NCBI RefSeq assembly: GCF_008710745.1
Contig: NZ_VYSA01000001.1
Coordinates: 1-64,000, forward strand
Length of the DNA: 64,000 nt
Reading direction: 5' to 3'
Source: Microbacterium rhizomatis
GTDB lineage: Bacteria; Actinomycetota; Actinomycetes; Actinomycetales; Microbacteriaceae
The notes beneath the pieces were generated by a model, which saw only the letters and a program-made list of their open reading frames with translations, did not search any database and was not told the origin of the DNA. This document shows positions 26,210-33,585 of this stretch, piece by piece. The first letter of the stretch is position 1. Every line of letters begins with the position of its first letter. The position numbers were made by a program, and so were the translations under genes.

Positions 26210-26509
26210 GTGAGCAAGCTAATCGCGGCGGCGTTCGCCGAGTGGCGGGAGTGTCGCGCCGAGTACGAATTGCTGCTGCTCGCCGCGTACGAGAGAGCCG
26301 CGACGGCGACGAACGATCGTCTAGTGAACCGACGCGGTCGGCGTGCCGGAATCGACCCGATGTCGTTATTCGGGGGGCCGAGTGTGAGGGCACGCGCGTA
26401 CGCGTCGGACGAGTTGCTCGAACACTGGGAGAGCCTTCCGCGAGTCACTTTCGAGCAGTACGAGGCGCAATGGATCGAGTCTCGAGAGGCGCTCCCGTGG
26501 GCGGCATGA
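26210..26509 (+). CDS. early phage protein of unknown function
   Basis: The 99-residue product is helical and acidic (FAEWRECRAEYELLLLAAYE at the N-terminus, VTFEQYEAQWIESREALPW at the C-terminus). GTG start four bases after the previous stop; the stop overlaps the next ATG (ATGA). Confidence 0.7.
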   Translation: MSKLIAAAFAEWRECRAEYELLLLAAYERAATATNDRLVNRRGRRAGIDPMSLFGGPSVRARAYASDELLEHWESLPRVTFEQYEAQWIESREALPWAA

Positions 26510-26757
26510 AAGACGGCGGCTGGTCGACGACCGAGAAGGGCTGGCAGTTGGACCCGTCGCAGCGTGAGCGGGTGACGACAGTTCACCTCGACGCGATGGC
26601 GCGGATCGATCGGACTCACGTCGGCTATCCCGAATGTTGGTTGTGCGGTCAGCGGGCGATCAAGCTCGACAAACACGGGCTGTGCTCAAAGGTGTCGGTG
26701 CTGCACAAGGAAGCCCGAGCCGCGGCCGCCGCCGAGTCGAAGGCGGGCGTGCGATGA
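26506..26757 (+). CDS. small zinc-finger-like early protein
   Basis: The 83-residue product contains PECWLCGQRAIKLDKHGLC followed by SKVSVLH, a CxxC plus His/Cys arrangement. ATG 26506 overlaps the previous stop and the stop overlaps the next ATG. Confidence 0.68.
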   Translation: MKDGGWSTTEKGWQLDPSQRERVTTVHLDAMARIDRTHVGYPECWLCGQRAIKLDKHGLCSKVSVLHKEARAAAAAESKAGVR

Positions 26758-27674
26758 GACGCCCGAGCCGCGGAACTGTGTACGCCGTGTACTGGCCTGC
26801 CCGTCAGGTGCTCAAGGTCGGCATCATGTGGCGTGATTCGCGGGTGCGTCAGATGGTCGAGACGGGCGCCGAGGTACTCATGCTCATGCGCGACTCGCCG
26901 GCCGGGTGGGAGCGGTACGCGCTCGCCGAGCTCGCGAAGTCGTGGCCGCGCGCGTTCCCGACCGCGGCCGCTGCACGCGCTGAGCCGATCCTGCGCCGGG
27001 AGCGCGGATTCACCGAGTGTTACCGCGTCGCGGCCGCGGATCTCCCGGGCGCTGTCGACGCGATTCTGAGAGGCACGATCCGTTATGACATTGACCAGGC
27101 CGCGAACGATGACGGTCGAGGCGTTCGAGTCGACCCGGAAGCTGTCGCCGCTGGTGAGGGTGACCGCGGAGGGGCTGCGGATGCACGCCGACGACCACGG
27201 GCGGGGGTTCGTGGAGTTCCGGCAGATCCTCGCGGATGTGTGGCCCGAGACGTCGGAGGTGACCGAGTCGGTTCTGGTCGATCATCTGCTGATCCTGGCC
27301 GAGGCCGAAGTGATCTGCCTGTACGAGCACGGCGGGCGGTCGTGTTACGCGTTCGTCGTGTGGGGGCGTGTGGACCGCGCTGGGGACACGGCGATACCGG
27401 AGCCCCCACCCTTCGCGAGGCGCTCGCGAGAGCCTCGCGAGACGCTCGCGGCGGGGGAGAGGGAGGGCGAGCGGGAGCGCGGGGGAGAGCGAGAGGGCGA
27501 GAGCGAGCGAGAGCGCGAGACTCCCCGGATGTCCCGCGAGGTGCTGCCCCCGGATCCGTTCTGCGCCGATCACCCTGGCGGGATCCTCGAGCCGTGCATC
27601 GCCTGTCAGAACGCCCGACTACGAAACAAGCGATTCCTCGATATTCGCCGCTGGGAGATGAGGCACAACGATGA
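26754..27674 (+). CDS. GIY-YIG/T5orf172-like protein, C-terminus overlapped
   Basis: The first 105 residues (GTVYAVYWPARQVLKVGIMW, then WERYALAELAKSWP and ERGFTECYRV) resemble T5orf172-type GIY-YIG-related domains. The frame has no stop until 27674, so its last 200 residues lie in a different frame of the next gene and are Arg/Gly/Ala-rich, typical of unselected sequence. The true functional product probably ends near residue 110; a lost stop codon or a sequencing frameshift would explain the extension. Confidence 0.55.
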   Translation: MRRPSRGTVYAVYWPARQVLKVGIMWRDSRVRQMVETGAEVLMLMRDSPAGWERYALAELAKSWPRAFPTAAAARAEPILRRERGFTECYRVAAADLPGAVDAILRGTIRYDIDQAANDDGRGVRVDPEAVAAGEGDRGGAADARRRPRAGVRGVPADPRGCVARDVGGDRVGSGRSSADPGRGRSDLPVRARRAVVLRVRRVGACGPRWGHGDTGAPTLREALARASRDARGGGEGGRAGARGRARGRERARARDSPDVPRGAAPGSVLRRSPWRDPRAVHRLSERPTTKQAIPRYSPLGDEAQR

Positions 27675-27687
27675 CGATTCATTCTGA
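27085..27687 (+). CDS. replication-initiator-like winged-helix protein with zinc ribbon
   Basis: The N-terminal 95 residues (RVTAEGLRMHADDHGRGFVE, VTESVLVDHLLILAEAEVIC, then GGRSCYAFVVW) resemble the winged-helix domain of phage replication-organiser proteins. A low-complexity Glu/Arg segment follows (about 118-148), then a ribbon FCADHPGGILEPCIACQNAR. ATG 27109 is an alternative start. The next ATG (27671) lies inside its 3' end. Confidence 0.65.
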   Translation: MTLTRPRTMTVEAFESTRKLSPLVRVTAEGLRMHADDHGRGFVEFRQILADVWPETSEVTESVLVDHLLILAEAEVICLYEHGGRSCYAFVVWGRVDRAGDTAIPEPPPFARRSREPRETLAAGEREGERERGGEREGESERERETPRMSREVLPPDPFCADHPGGILEPCIACQNARLRNKRFLDIRRWEMRHNDDDSF

Positions 27688-27901
27688 GACAGTCCCGACG
27701 GGTGGCCGGTGCAAGGTCGCTGACGAGGTGCTCGCCGCGTTCCTCGCGCGACCGCTCACGAGTAGGCGTGTGGCTCGGTTAAACCTTGAGGGGCGGGTTT
27801 CGCGTCGGAAGGTCGACCGGCGTCTTGTGGCCGAGCGGGAGTATGACGCGGAGATCGAGCGGCTGAGAGTCGCGATGCGTGAGATCGGGGCGACGTCGTG
27901 A
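27671..27901 (+). CDS. small basic early protein
   Basis: The 76-residue product is helical and basic (RRVARLNLEGRVSRRKVDRR). It overlaps the preceding gene by 17 bp and the next by 4 bp. Confidence 0.65.
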   Translation: MTIHSETVPTGGRCKVADEVLAAFLARPLTSRRVARLNLEGRVSRRKVDRRLVAEREYDAEIERLRVAMREIGATS

Positions 27902-28119
27902 CCGTGCTCTCGGTGGTGCTGATCGGGTATCTCGTGGGAGTGGTGGCGACGTGGGTCGTGCTGGTGGTGCTCGACGGTGACCGTCGTAGCGGAACGCCGG
28001 TCGACGACGTCGGGATCGCGTTCATCTGCGCGCTGATCTGGCCGCTCGTGCTCGCCGGGATCGGTGTGTGGCTGGTCGAGCGGTTCGCCCGGTGGGTCGC
28101 GGACCGCGGGCATGCCTGA
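27898..28119 (+). CDS. small two-helix membrane protein
   Basis: The 73-residue product has two transmembrane helices (VLSVVLIGYLVGVVATWVVL and IAFICALIWPLVLAGIGVWL). GTG 27898 overlaps the previous stop. Its place in the early operon leaves superinfection or anti-host roles open. Confidence 0.7.
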   Translation: MTVLSVVLIGYLVGVVATWVVLVVLDGDRRSGTPVDDVGIAFICALIWPLVLAGIGVWLVERFARWVADRGHA

Positions 28120-29065
28120 GCGCCCATGCATCCGGGGGTGCGGGATCCCGGATATGCATTTCGCGGTATGCCCGAGCTTCGGTGATGACGGTGACGATTC
28201 GTGCTCGGGGTGTGTGCCAGTGGAGGCGAGGAAGGGGGCGCTGATCTGTGACCGGTGCTATCGGTCGCTGCGCCGTCACCTCGAGGATGCCGCCGATCTG
28301 ATCGGGCATCTGCGGTCGATCGCCGACCCGACGAAGGCCGCTGTCTACGATCGGGTGTCGACGGGTGGGTCGCGTCCGGATATCCCGGCCCCAGTGTCGG
28401 CGGATCTCATCGACTCATCGAACGACATTATGAAGACACTTCGGGAGTGGGCGTTGCGCGTGCAGTTCCCGGATCAGGGGTGGCGGGCGATGGGGCTCGA
28501 GGCTGGCATCGACGCAGCGGCAGCGTATGACGACGCGGCCGGGTGTGCCGACGTGATCCTCGCGGACTTCGAACGACTGGTGAACACAGTCGATGTGAAG
28601 CTGCTCGGTGACGCGGTGCTGACCCGTCATGATCTGCGGGCGCCGGTCCCGTGGTGGTCGGTCGCTGACGGCCTCGCCCGGTGGTCGCTCGAGGATAACC
28701 GGGCACGGTGGGCGACGACCCCGTGCCCTGACTGCGGGTCGAAGACAGTGCTGGTGATGCCGCCGCGGCGGGTCGGGATGTCGGCGAGGTACGCGTGCAA
28801 GTCGTGCGCGTTCGACAAGACAGACCGTGACGACGGCGGGTTCTGGGCTGAGGCGTTCGCCGAAGAGATCCCGGAGGCGAAGCCACTCCCGCATGATCCG
28901 CGCCGGCTGACGTTGACGCAGGCGGCGAAGCTCGTCGGTCGCACGACGGGCACGGTACGCGGGTGGGTCAAGTCCGGGGATCTCACGGGCGAAATGGGTC
29001 GGTACTGGGAAGCGGATGTGCAGGCGGTTGCCGCACAGCGAAGGGGAGAGGGCGTAGCAGCATGA
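28112..29065 (+). CDS. phage DNA-binding protein with zinc motifs and C-terminal HTH
   Basis: The 317-residue product has an N-terminal Cys-rich segment (CIRGCGIPD, CSGCV, CDRCYRSL), a second metal motif (TPCPDCGSKT with YACKSCAFD) and a C-terminal helix-turn-helix (LTLTQAAKLVGRTTGTVRGW) of the excisionase/MerR kind. It may recruit replication or transcription machinery; the function is not established. Confidence 0.7.
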   Translation: MPERPCIRGCGIPDMHFAVCPSFGDDGDDSCSGCVPVEARKGALICDRCYRSLRRHLEDAADLIGHLRSIADPTKAAVYDRVSTGGSRPDIPAPVSADLIDSSNDIMKTLREWALRVQFPDQGWRAMGLEAGIDAAAAYDDAAGCADVILADFERLVNTVDVKLLGDAVLTRHDLRAPVPWWSVADGLARWSLEDNRARWATTPCPDCGSKTVLVMPPRRVGMSARYACKSCAFDKTDRDDGGFWAEAFAEEIPEAKPLPHDPRRLTLTQAAKLVGRTTGTVRGWVKSGDLTGEMGRYWEADVQAVAAQRRGEGVAA

Positions 29066-29937
29066 CGATCACGAATGACGAGGCGGCTCGGGTGGTCCCC
29101 GGTCGCAGTACAGCGCATCGCGCGTACCTCGAGGGGTTCGACGAGGGGGAGGCTCACGGGTACGCGCTGGCGGGCGGCGAGGCGGTCATGCGGGTGCTCG
29201 CTCTGCGGGCGGAGCTCGCGACGCTGTCGGTGCAGTTCGAGGGCGACAAGTGGGATCAGGGTCGTACGTTCGCATGGGCGTGCCGGGCGGTCGACGTGAT
29301 TCGGGCGATCAGCTCGGCGATCTCGGGTGAGGACGGAGACGAGTCGCCGGACGCTGTCGTGTTCGCCGACGCCGTCGCCGAGCGCGCCCGTCAGGATCGC
29401 AAGTGGGGGACGCCGACCGATCGCGCAGACGGCACCGGCCCCAACTCGCACCCGCTCGTGCTCGGTGGTGCCGACAACCCCGGATACGGATACGGGCCGT
29501 TCCGAGTCGCCGCCGCGTCGTCTCTCGCCGACACGTTCAAACACTCGACCGATGCTCGCGCATCATCCGGCGATCTCACGTGGCGCGACATCCTGCTCGA
29601 GGAGGTCTTCGAGGCGCTCGCCGAGTCTGACCCTGCGAAGCTTCGGGTCGAGCTCGTGCAGGTGTCGGCGGTCGCGGTGAAGTGGGTTCGGATGATCGAC
29701 CGCCGAGGCTCAGTCGAAAGTGGGGACTTGGACGAGCCGGGTGCGGATGGTCGCGTGCGCGCCGACGCGGATCGGGTCATCCCAGCCCGGGGGAGTGAAG
29801 TCGAAATCGCCCCCGTTGTCGATCTGGGCCTGAAAGCCGATGCCTTCCGCGTCGTAGAGGGTGAACGGCGGGTGCCCTGGAACGGAGATGTCGAAGGCTC
29901 GGCGGTTGATCGTCATGGGGCGGACGCTACCGCATGA
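29062..29937 (+). CDS. MazG-like NTP pyrophosphohydrolase-related protein
   Basis: Residues about 110-215 resemble MazG-like phage proteins: VAERARQDRKWG and WRDILLEEVFEALAESDPAK with VELVQVSAVAVKWVRMI, i.e. the metal-binding EExxE-type helix. The real domain ends near 29705. The frame then continues for 230 bases antisense to 29710-29916 and stops by overlapping the methyltransferase ATG (ATGA). Confidence 0.65.
   Translation: MTITNDEAARVVPGRSTAHRAYLEGFDEGEAHGYALAGGEAVMRVLALRAELATLSVQFEGDKWDQGRTFAWACRAVDVIRAISSAISGEDGDESPDAVVFADAVAERARQDRKWGTPTDRADGTGPNSHPLVLGGADNPGYGYGPFRVAAASSLADTFKHSTDARASSGDLTWRDILLEEVFEALAESDPAKLRVELVQVSAVAVKWVRMIDRRGSVESGDLDEPGADGRVRADADRVIPARGSEVEIAPVVDLGLKADAFRVVEGERRVPWNGDVEGSAVDRHGADATA
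29710..29916 (-). CDS. counter-oriented small beta-rich accessory protein
   Basis: The 68-residue product starts MTINRRAFDISVPGHPPFTL and reads as a compact beta domain (GIGFQAQIDNGGDFDFTPPG, then ATIRTRLVQVPTFD). TAGCGT (29924-29929) lies seven bases before the ATG, an independent leaderless promoter. It lies wholly antisense to the tail of the MazG-like frame. Confidence 0.68.
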   Translation of the reverse strand: MTINRRAFDISVPGHPPFTLYDAEGIGFQAQIDNGGDFDFTPPGWDDPIRVGAHATIRTRLVQVPTFD

Positions 29938-30411
29938 GGGAGTGTGCGTGGTGTCGTGGACCGATCGCGGCATCGAAGCGAGTCGATTCGGTGTGTTGCT
30001 CGGTGCGGTGTCGTCAGGCTCGGCACCGGTTCACGCCGGGCGTAGGCGTCGCGCCCGCCGTCGGCGATGACGTGTTGCGCCTCGCGTACGCTGACCCGCC
30101 GTATCCGGGGCTGTCGCGCCGGTACTACGGCCGGCATCCGGACTTCGCGGGCGAGGTCGATCACCCGGCGCTGATCGCGCAGTTGTGCGAGTTCGACGGG
30201 TGGGCGTTGTCGACGTCGGCGCGCGCATTGCAGGATGTGCTCGCGATGTGCCCTCCCGGATGGCCGGGTGATCGGCGCAAAGCCTGCCGAGTTCTGCCGG
30301 TGGGTGTTCGATCTGCTGGGCGCAGAGCCTCAGGACGAGTTCTCGGATCTGTTTGCCGGGTCGGGCGGGGTCGCTCGGGCGTGGGAGATCTTCCCGGGGG
30401 TGGCCGGGTGA
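29934..30411 (+). pseudogene. DNA adenine methyltransferase with internal deletion and frameshift
   Basis: The N-terminal zinc motif (CAWCRGPI, CCSVRCRQARHRF) and catalytic DPPY box (LAYADPPYPGLSRRYYGRHP) are in frame from ATG 29934. After LAMCP, near 30250, the sequence continues correctly only in the +1 frame: GRVIGAKPAEFCRWVFDLLG, then DEFSDLFAGSGGVARAWEIF up to TGA 30411. The SAM-binding end is therefore intact but out of frame, and the usual intervening segment of some 60 residues is missing. Confidence 0.8.
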
Positions 30412-30539
30412 GTCAGTGGCGGCGGCGTGGTTCGCGCGGCTCGATTCGCAATGATCGCGCGTCCAGTGATGAAGACGAGCACGCCCACTATTACGACGAC
30501 CCACGCGACAAGGAAGGGGGTCGCGCCGATGAATTCCAC
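30330..30539 (-). CDS. counter-oriented small membrane protein
   Basis: GTG 30539 follows TAACGT (30546-30551) by six bases. The 69-residue product has one transmembrane helix (ATPFLVAWVVVIVGVLVFIT) and a tail antisense to the broken methyltransferase. The helix-coding part is unique to this strand, which supports it being real. Confidence 0.6.
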   Translation of the reverse strand: MEFIGATPFLVAWVVVIVGVLVFITGRAIIANRAARTTPPPLTHPATPGKISHARATPPDPANRSENSS

Positions 30540-30620
30540 ACGGCCACGTTAGGCGACGAATGCATCAAGCACTTGAACGGGCTCGTGGTGGACAAAGTGA
30601 CAGGGCGAGAGAATGACCCC

Positions 30621-31232
30621 ATGACGACAGACGACAAGGCGCGACTGGTTGACGAGTATGCACAGCTGTCAAGTGAGCTTGAGGTGCTGGATGCCGTGAT
30701 CGCTGAACGCGACGCGGCACAGGCGAAGGCGAAAGCGATCGCCCGCGCGATCGGTCACCATCTGGCGCGGATCGGTCATTTCGCGGAACTCGCCGAGGAG
30801 AGGTTCGACAACGATCTCGCGCGGCGGCTGTACTGGGGATATCCAGACATTCACGTTGCCGAGATCGCGCGTCCGATGCGCCTGCGGGAGGCGCTCGTAA
30901 ACAACGAGGTCGGGAACGGCACCTTCGAAAAGCCCTGCGCGGGCGAATGCGGGGCGACTGTGACGTGGAACATGAAGAACCGTACGGACTCTCGTAGGCA
31001 GCCGCGACTCTGTGCGGACTGCAAGGCGGAGGCAGAAAGACAAGCCGAGATTGAGCGCGCGCGTTGGCAGGCGGAGTCGAACGCCGAGCACGCCGAGGAT
31101 CTCGAGCGCCTCAAAGCAGCGGTCGACCGCGAGCCATACGCGCGCTACGCCGAGTTCAGGGGTGTCCCGGGGACGTGGCGAGTCGACGAGCATGGCATTC
31201 CCTACGCTCTGCGAGGGCCGGATCATGACTGA
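30621..31232 (+). CDS. early phage protein with coiled coil and zinc motif
   Basis: The 203-residue product has an N-terminal coiled coil (about 5-50), a middle segment with a CAGEC...CADC metal motif, and a charged C-terminus. The nearest sensible start is ATG 30621; the longer frame upstream belongs to the methyltransferase remnant. It overlaps the next gene by eight bases. Confidence 0.7.
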   Translation: MTTDDKARLVDEYAQLSSELEVLDAVIAERDAAQAKAKAIARAIGHHLARIGHFAELAEERFDNDLARRLYWGYPDIHVAEIARPMRLREALVNNEVGNGTFEKPCAGECGATVTWNMKNRTDSRRQPRLCADCKAEAERQAEIERARWQAESNAEHAEDLERLKAAVDREPYARYAEFRGVPGTWRVDEHGIPYALRGPDHD

Positions 31233-31542
31233 CGTCAGTCAGTGGCTATCGATTAAGGAGTCAGCCGCACGGGTCGGTCGCTCGGAGGCCACGATCTACC
31301 GATGGATCAGCGAGGGGCTGCTGACTCCGCTGATGGGTAGGATCCGCGAGTCGGTGCTGGTCGAAGTCGAGAAGAGCGTACGGACGCGCCGGAAGGCGCA
31401 GCACGAGTCGCGGGATGTAGTGGTGGTGGTCGACGGGCAGAAGGTCGGCACGGTGCGTTACAACCCGGCAACGGGGCGAGTGGTCGGCGACGTCGAACCG
31501 GGCCTGACGATGACGAATCTTCAGGCTCGGCGTACCGCGTGA
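31225..31542 (+). CDS. MerR/excisionase-type helix-turn-helix protein
   Basis: The 105-residue product begins with WLSIKESAARVGRSEATIYR followed by WISEGLLTPLMGRI, an HTH_17/excisionase domain, with a beta-rich C-terminus. As last gene of the early operon it may control late transcription or act as the directionality factor for the serine integrase; neither is shown. Confidence 0.75.
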   Translation: MTDVSQWLSIKESAARVGRSEATIYRWISEGLLTPLMGRIRESVLVEVEKSVRTRRKAQHESRDVVVVVDGQKVGTVRYNPATGRVVGDVEPGLTMTNLQARRTA

Positions 31543-31643
31543 GATCGTGAGAATCGTGAGAGTCGATGTGTTAAGCTGACCGCATAGCGGGAGCTGTCCC
31601 CACCGAAACCCCTGGCCGATCTGGTCGGGGGTTTCGTCGTTTC
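31542..31643 (+). ncRNA. candidate short terminated transcript at the end of the early operon
   Basis: TAAGCT (31572-31577) could start transcription near 31584. A GC hairpin (31604-31636, arms beginning CGAAACCCC and ending GGGGTTTCG) followed by TCGTCGTTT would stop it after about 60 bases. No start codon with a sensible frame lies between. The -35 region is poor; directly upstream are repeats of ATCGTGAG. At minimum the hairpin terminates the early operon. Confidence 0.4.
31604..31643 (+). terminator. terminator of the early operon
   Basis: Stem of about 14 pairs (31604-31617 with 31623-31636, two mismatches) followed by TCGTCGTTT. Confidence 0.7.
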
Positions 31644-31885
31644 CGACTTTGTCTCCGCGCGGGTGCCCCTGCTGCGGATCCGCCCCGCCAGTCACGCGCT
31701 CTCAACCTCTAGCCCGCGCCCACGTCTTGAGTGACGGGGTGGCGCGCATCACGAGCGGCGGTCGACGGTGGGGCGTAGTCGTCCCCAATGGCGGGGGTCG
31801 GATGCCGTGTGCTGGCGGCGTATGCGTGGGTGGCGATCGGCCGTGGTGGGAACCGGTCGCCGCTCACGCTCCCTTCTACTCCCGG

Positions 31886-31921
31886 GGTGCAAACCGGGGA
31901 TGCAACCGCGGATGCAGTGAC
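31886..31921. repeat. three tandem 12-bp repeats
   Basis: GGTGCAAACCGG, GGATGCAACCGC and GGATGCAGTGAC follow head to tail; all share the RTGCA core. They fit direct-repeat protein-binding sites. Confidence 0.55.
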
Positions 31922-32025
31922 AATGCGCGGCACGAGCCCGGCGTGATGACCGGGGGAGCGGGTGGGCGTAGGTCGCGCCTCGCCGACTGCACGCGTGCGG
32001 CCTGCCCGCTCCACACGAACATTCA

Positions 32026-32056
32026 GCCCTCGGCACTCGCCGGGGGCTTTCGTCGT
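32026..32056 (+). terminator. terminator upstream of the endolysin gene
   Basis: Stem GCCCTCGGC (32026-32034) with GCCGGGGGC (32039-32047), then TTTCGTCG. Confidence 0.6.
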
Positions 32057-32075
32057 TTCAGGGGAGGGCACGACC

Positions 32076-33092
32076 ATGACAGATATCAAGGGCGGCTATC
32101 AGCGGCCGACAGCATCGAGCTACGTCAGCAGTTCGTGGGAAGACCACAAAGACCGGCCGACACCGTCGACCGAGCCAGGCACCGATTACGGAGTCGCGTA
32201 CGGCACGACGCTGTACGCGCCCGAAGATTTCGAGGTGATCGGAGTCGATCACAGCAATGACGGCCCCGAGGGGCGCCGTCTGAGCCTGCTGCTCGGCGAC
32301 GGCTCGCCGACGAGCTCGATTCACCTCTCTGAGATCTGGGTGAGCGAAGGGCAGCGGGGCAAGCGTGGCGACGCGGTCGGAAAGACTGGCGCGTCGGCGT
32401 GGGGCTCGGACTGGGGTGTCGGCGCGCACGTGCACCAGACGCTCTGGGAGAACATGCCGATCCGTTTCGGCACCTGGGCGACGATCGACTTCGAGGCGCG
32501 GGTCGGCGACGACAACGACGGTGCCACGCTGTTCGATCAGACTGTCGCGCTCGAGCAGGCGTTCCTGAACGCGGCTCAGGGCGAATCGCTGGTCGTCGAC
32601 GGGATCTTCGTCGAAACACTCCCGGACGGTTCCGAGGGCAAGACGAAGGCCGCGATCAAGCGCTACCAGACGTACCTCAAGGGGCGCGGCTGGTATGACG
32701 GCGAGATCGACGGCTACTGGGGCGGGCAGACGCAGGCCGGCCACGAGAAGCGCTATCCGGAGTGGGTCGCCGAGACGACCCCGGCCCCGAATCCGAGCTA
32801 TCACACGGCGACGGTCGCGGATCTCGCCGAGCTCGAGTACGTCAACGGCTTGCAGAAGATCGCGCACCTGTACGGGTACGGGGCGAATCAGGCGCAGGAA
32901 TCCTGGATGGACAACCGCTGGGGTGGCGGATCGCAAAGCGGACTTCAGGCGTTCCTCGATCAGAATCACGGCGGGTCGCTCGCGACCTGGCTGCGCTCGA
33001 GGTGGGGCTACTCGGATAACGACGATCTCTGGGGGCCGAACATGCGGGCCGCTGCTGTCCGCGCCGAGCACGAGAACTTCCTGGCCCTGTGA
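32076..33092 (+). CDS. endolysin, M23-like peptidase with wall-binding repeats
   Basis: The 338-residue protein has an N-terminal M23-like domain (GTDYGVAYGTTLYAPED, IHLSEIWVSEGQRGKRGD, GVGAHVHQTLW). The HxH and IH histidines are present, but the first ligands (usual H-x3-D) read D and A here. Two C-terminal repeat-like regions follow (about 165-230 and 245-335), resembling peptidoglycan-binding modules. GGGGAGGG precedes ATG 32076. The next three genes are membrane proteins, completing a lysis cassette located before the terminase. Confidence 0.78.
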   Translation: MTDIKGGYQRPTASSYVSSSWEDHKDRPTPSTEPGTDYGVAYGTTLYAPEDFEVIGVDHSNDGPEGRRLSLLLGDGSPTSSIHLSEIWVSEGQRGKRGDAVGKTGASAWGSDWGVGAHVHQTLWENMPIRFGTWATIDFEARVGDDNDGATLFDQTVALEQAFLNAAQGESLVVDGIFVETLPDGSEGKTKAAIKRYQTYLKGRGWYDGEIDGYWGGQTQAGHEKRYPEWVAETTPAPNPSYHTATVADLAELEYVNGLQKIAHLYGYGANQAQESWMDNRWGGGSQSGLQAFLDQNHGGSLATWLRSRWGYSDNDDLWGPNMRAAAVRAEHENFLAL

Positions 33093-33235
33093 GAACAGCC
33101 TTCCGGCACGCGCCCGCCCGTCGTCGCGCGGGTGGGCGCATGCTCCCGGCGCTCGCCGGTATCGCCGCGGGCATCGCACTGTGTCTCGCATTCGCTCCCC
33201 TGTTCATTCAGGTGTGCCTGAGCATCTGGGGGTGA
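33089..33235 (+). CDS. 48-residue single-helix membrane protein, holin-like
   Basis: GTG 33089 overlaps the endolysin stop (GTGA). A basic N-terminus (RHAPARRRAGGR) is followed by one transmembrane helix (ALAGIAAGIALCLAFAPLFI). Size and place fit a small holin or holin-associated protein. Confidence 0.6.
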   Translation: MRTAFRHAPARRRAGGRMLPALAGIAAGIALCLAFAPLFIQVCLSIWG

Positions 33236-33239
33236 TCGG

Positions 33240-33566
33240 GTGTCTGAGCCTGTGCTGATCGCGGTTCTGACGCTGTCGGGTGTGGCGCTGACCGCGCTCG
33301 GGGCTGTGCTCGGTCACCTGCTGTCGTCGCGCACGCAGAAGCGTGCCGCATCCATCCAGGCCGAGGCGAACAAGTCGACGGCCGATAACGCGCTGATCGA
33401 TCAGTTGCAGGAGGAGCTCGGCCGGTATCGCGACGCGACCGACAAGCGACTCGATCGCCTCGAGACGGAGAACCGCGGCTACCGCGCGTTCCTCGGCGTG
33501 CAGCGCGACCACATGGCGGCGCACGGTGTGCCGCTCCCGGAGTGGCCTGACGGCCTGCCCCGGTAA
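33240..33566 (+). CDS. membrane protein with coiled coil, lysis module
   Basis: The 108-residue product has an N-terminal transmembrane helix (LIAVLTLSGVALTALGAVLG) and a long coiled coil (about 35-85, DQLQEELGRYRDATDKRLDR). Similar short proteins lie next to actinophage endolysins. It could be a second holin or an envelope-spanning lysis protein. Confidence 0.68.
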   Translation: MSEPVLIAVLTLSGVALTALGAVLGHLLSSRTQKRAASIQAEANKSTADNALIDQLQEELGRYRDATDKRLDRLETENRGYRAFLGVQRDHMAAHGVPLPEWPDGLPR

Positions 33567-33585
33567 CGATTCGAGAGGGGACATC

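Larger units (their letters stand above)
31644..32075. other. 430-bp gene-free stretch between early region and lysis module
   Basis: No frame has protein-like composition. It contains three tandem 12-bp repeats (31886-31921), a 12-bp imperfect dyad (GAGCGGGTGGGC with GCCTGCCCGCTC, about 31957-32013) and a terminator at its end. A late promoter or packaging-related site could lie here. Confidence 0.55.

Noticed and set aside
27430..27540. Glu/Arg repeat as a separate protein or repeat element
   Set aside because: It is a purine-rich low-complexity stretch within the replication-initiator-like frame; unit length is irregular.
31649..32260. 203-residue plus-strand protein in the gap before the endolysin
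   Set aside because: Gly/Arg/Cys-rich, crosses a terminator and runs into the endolysin gene in another frame.
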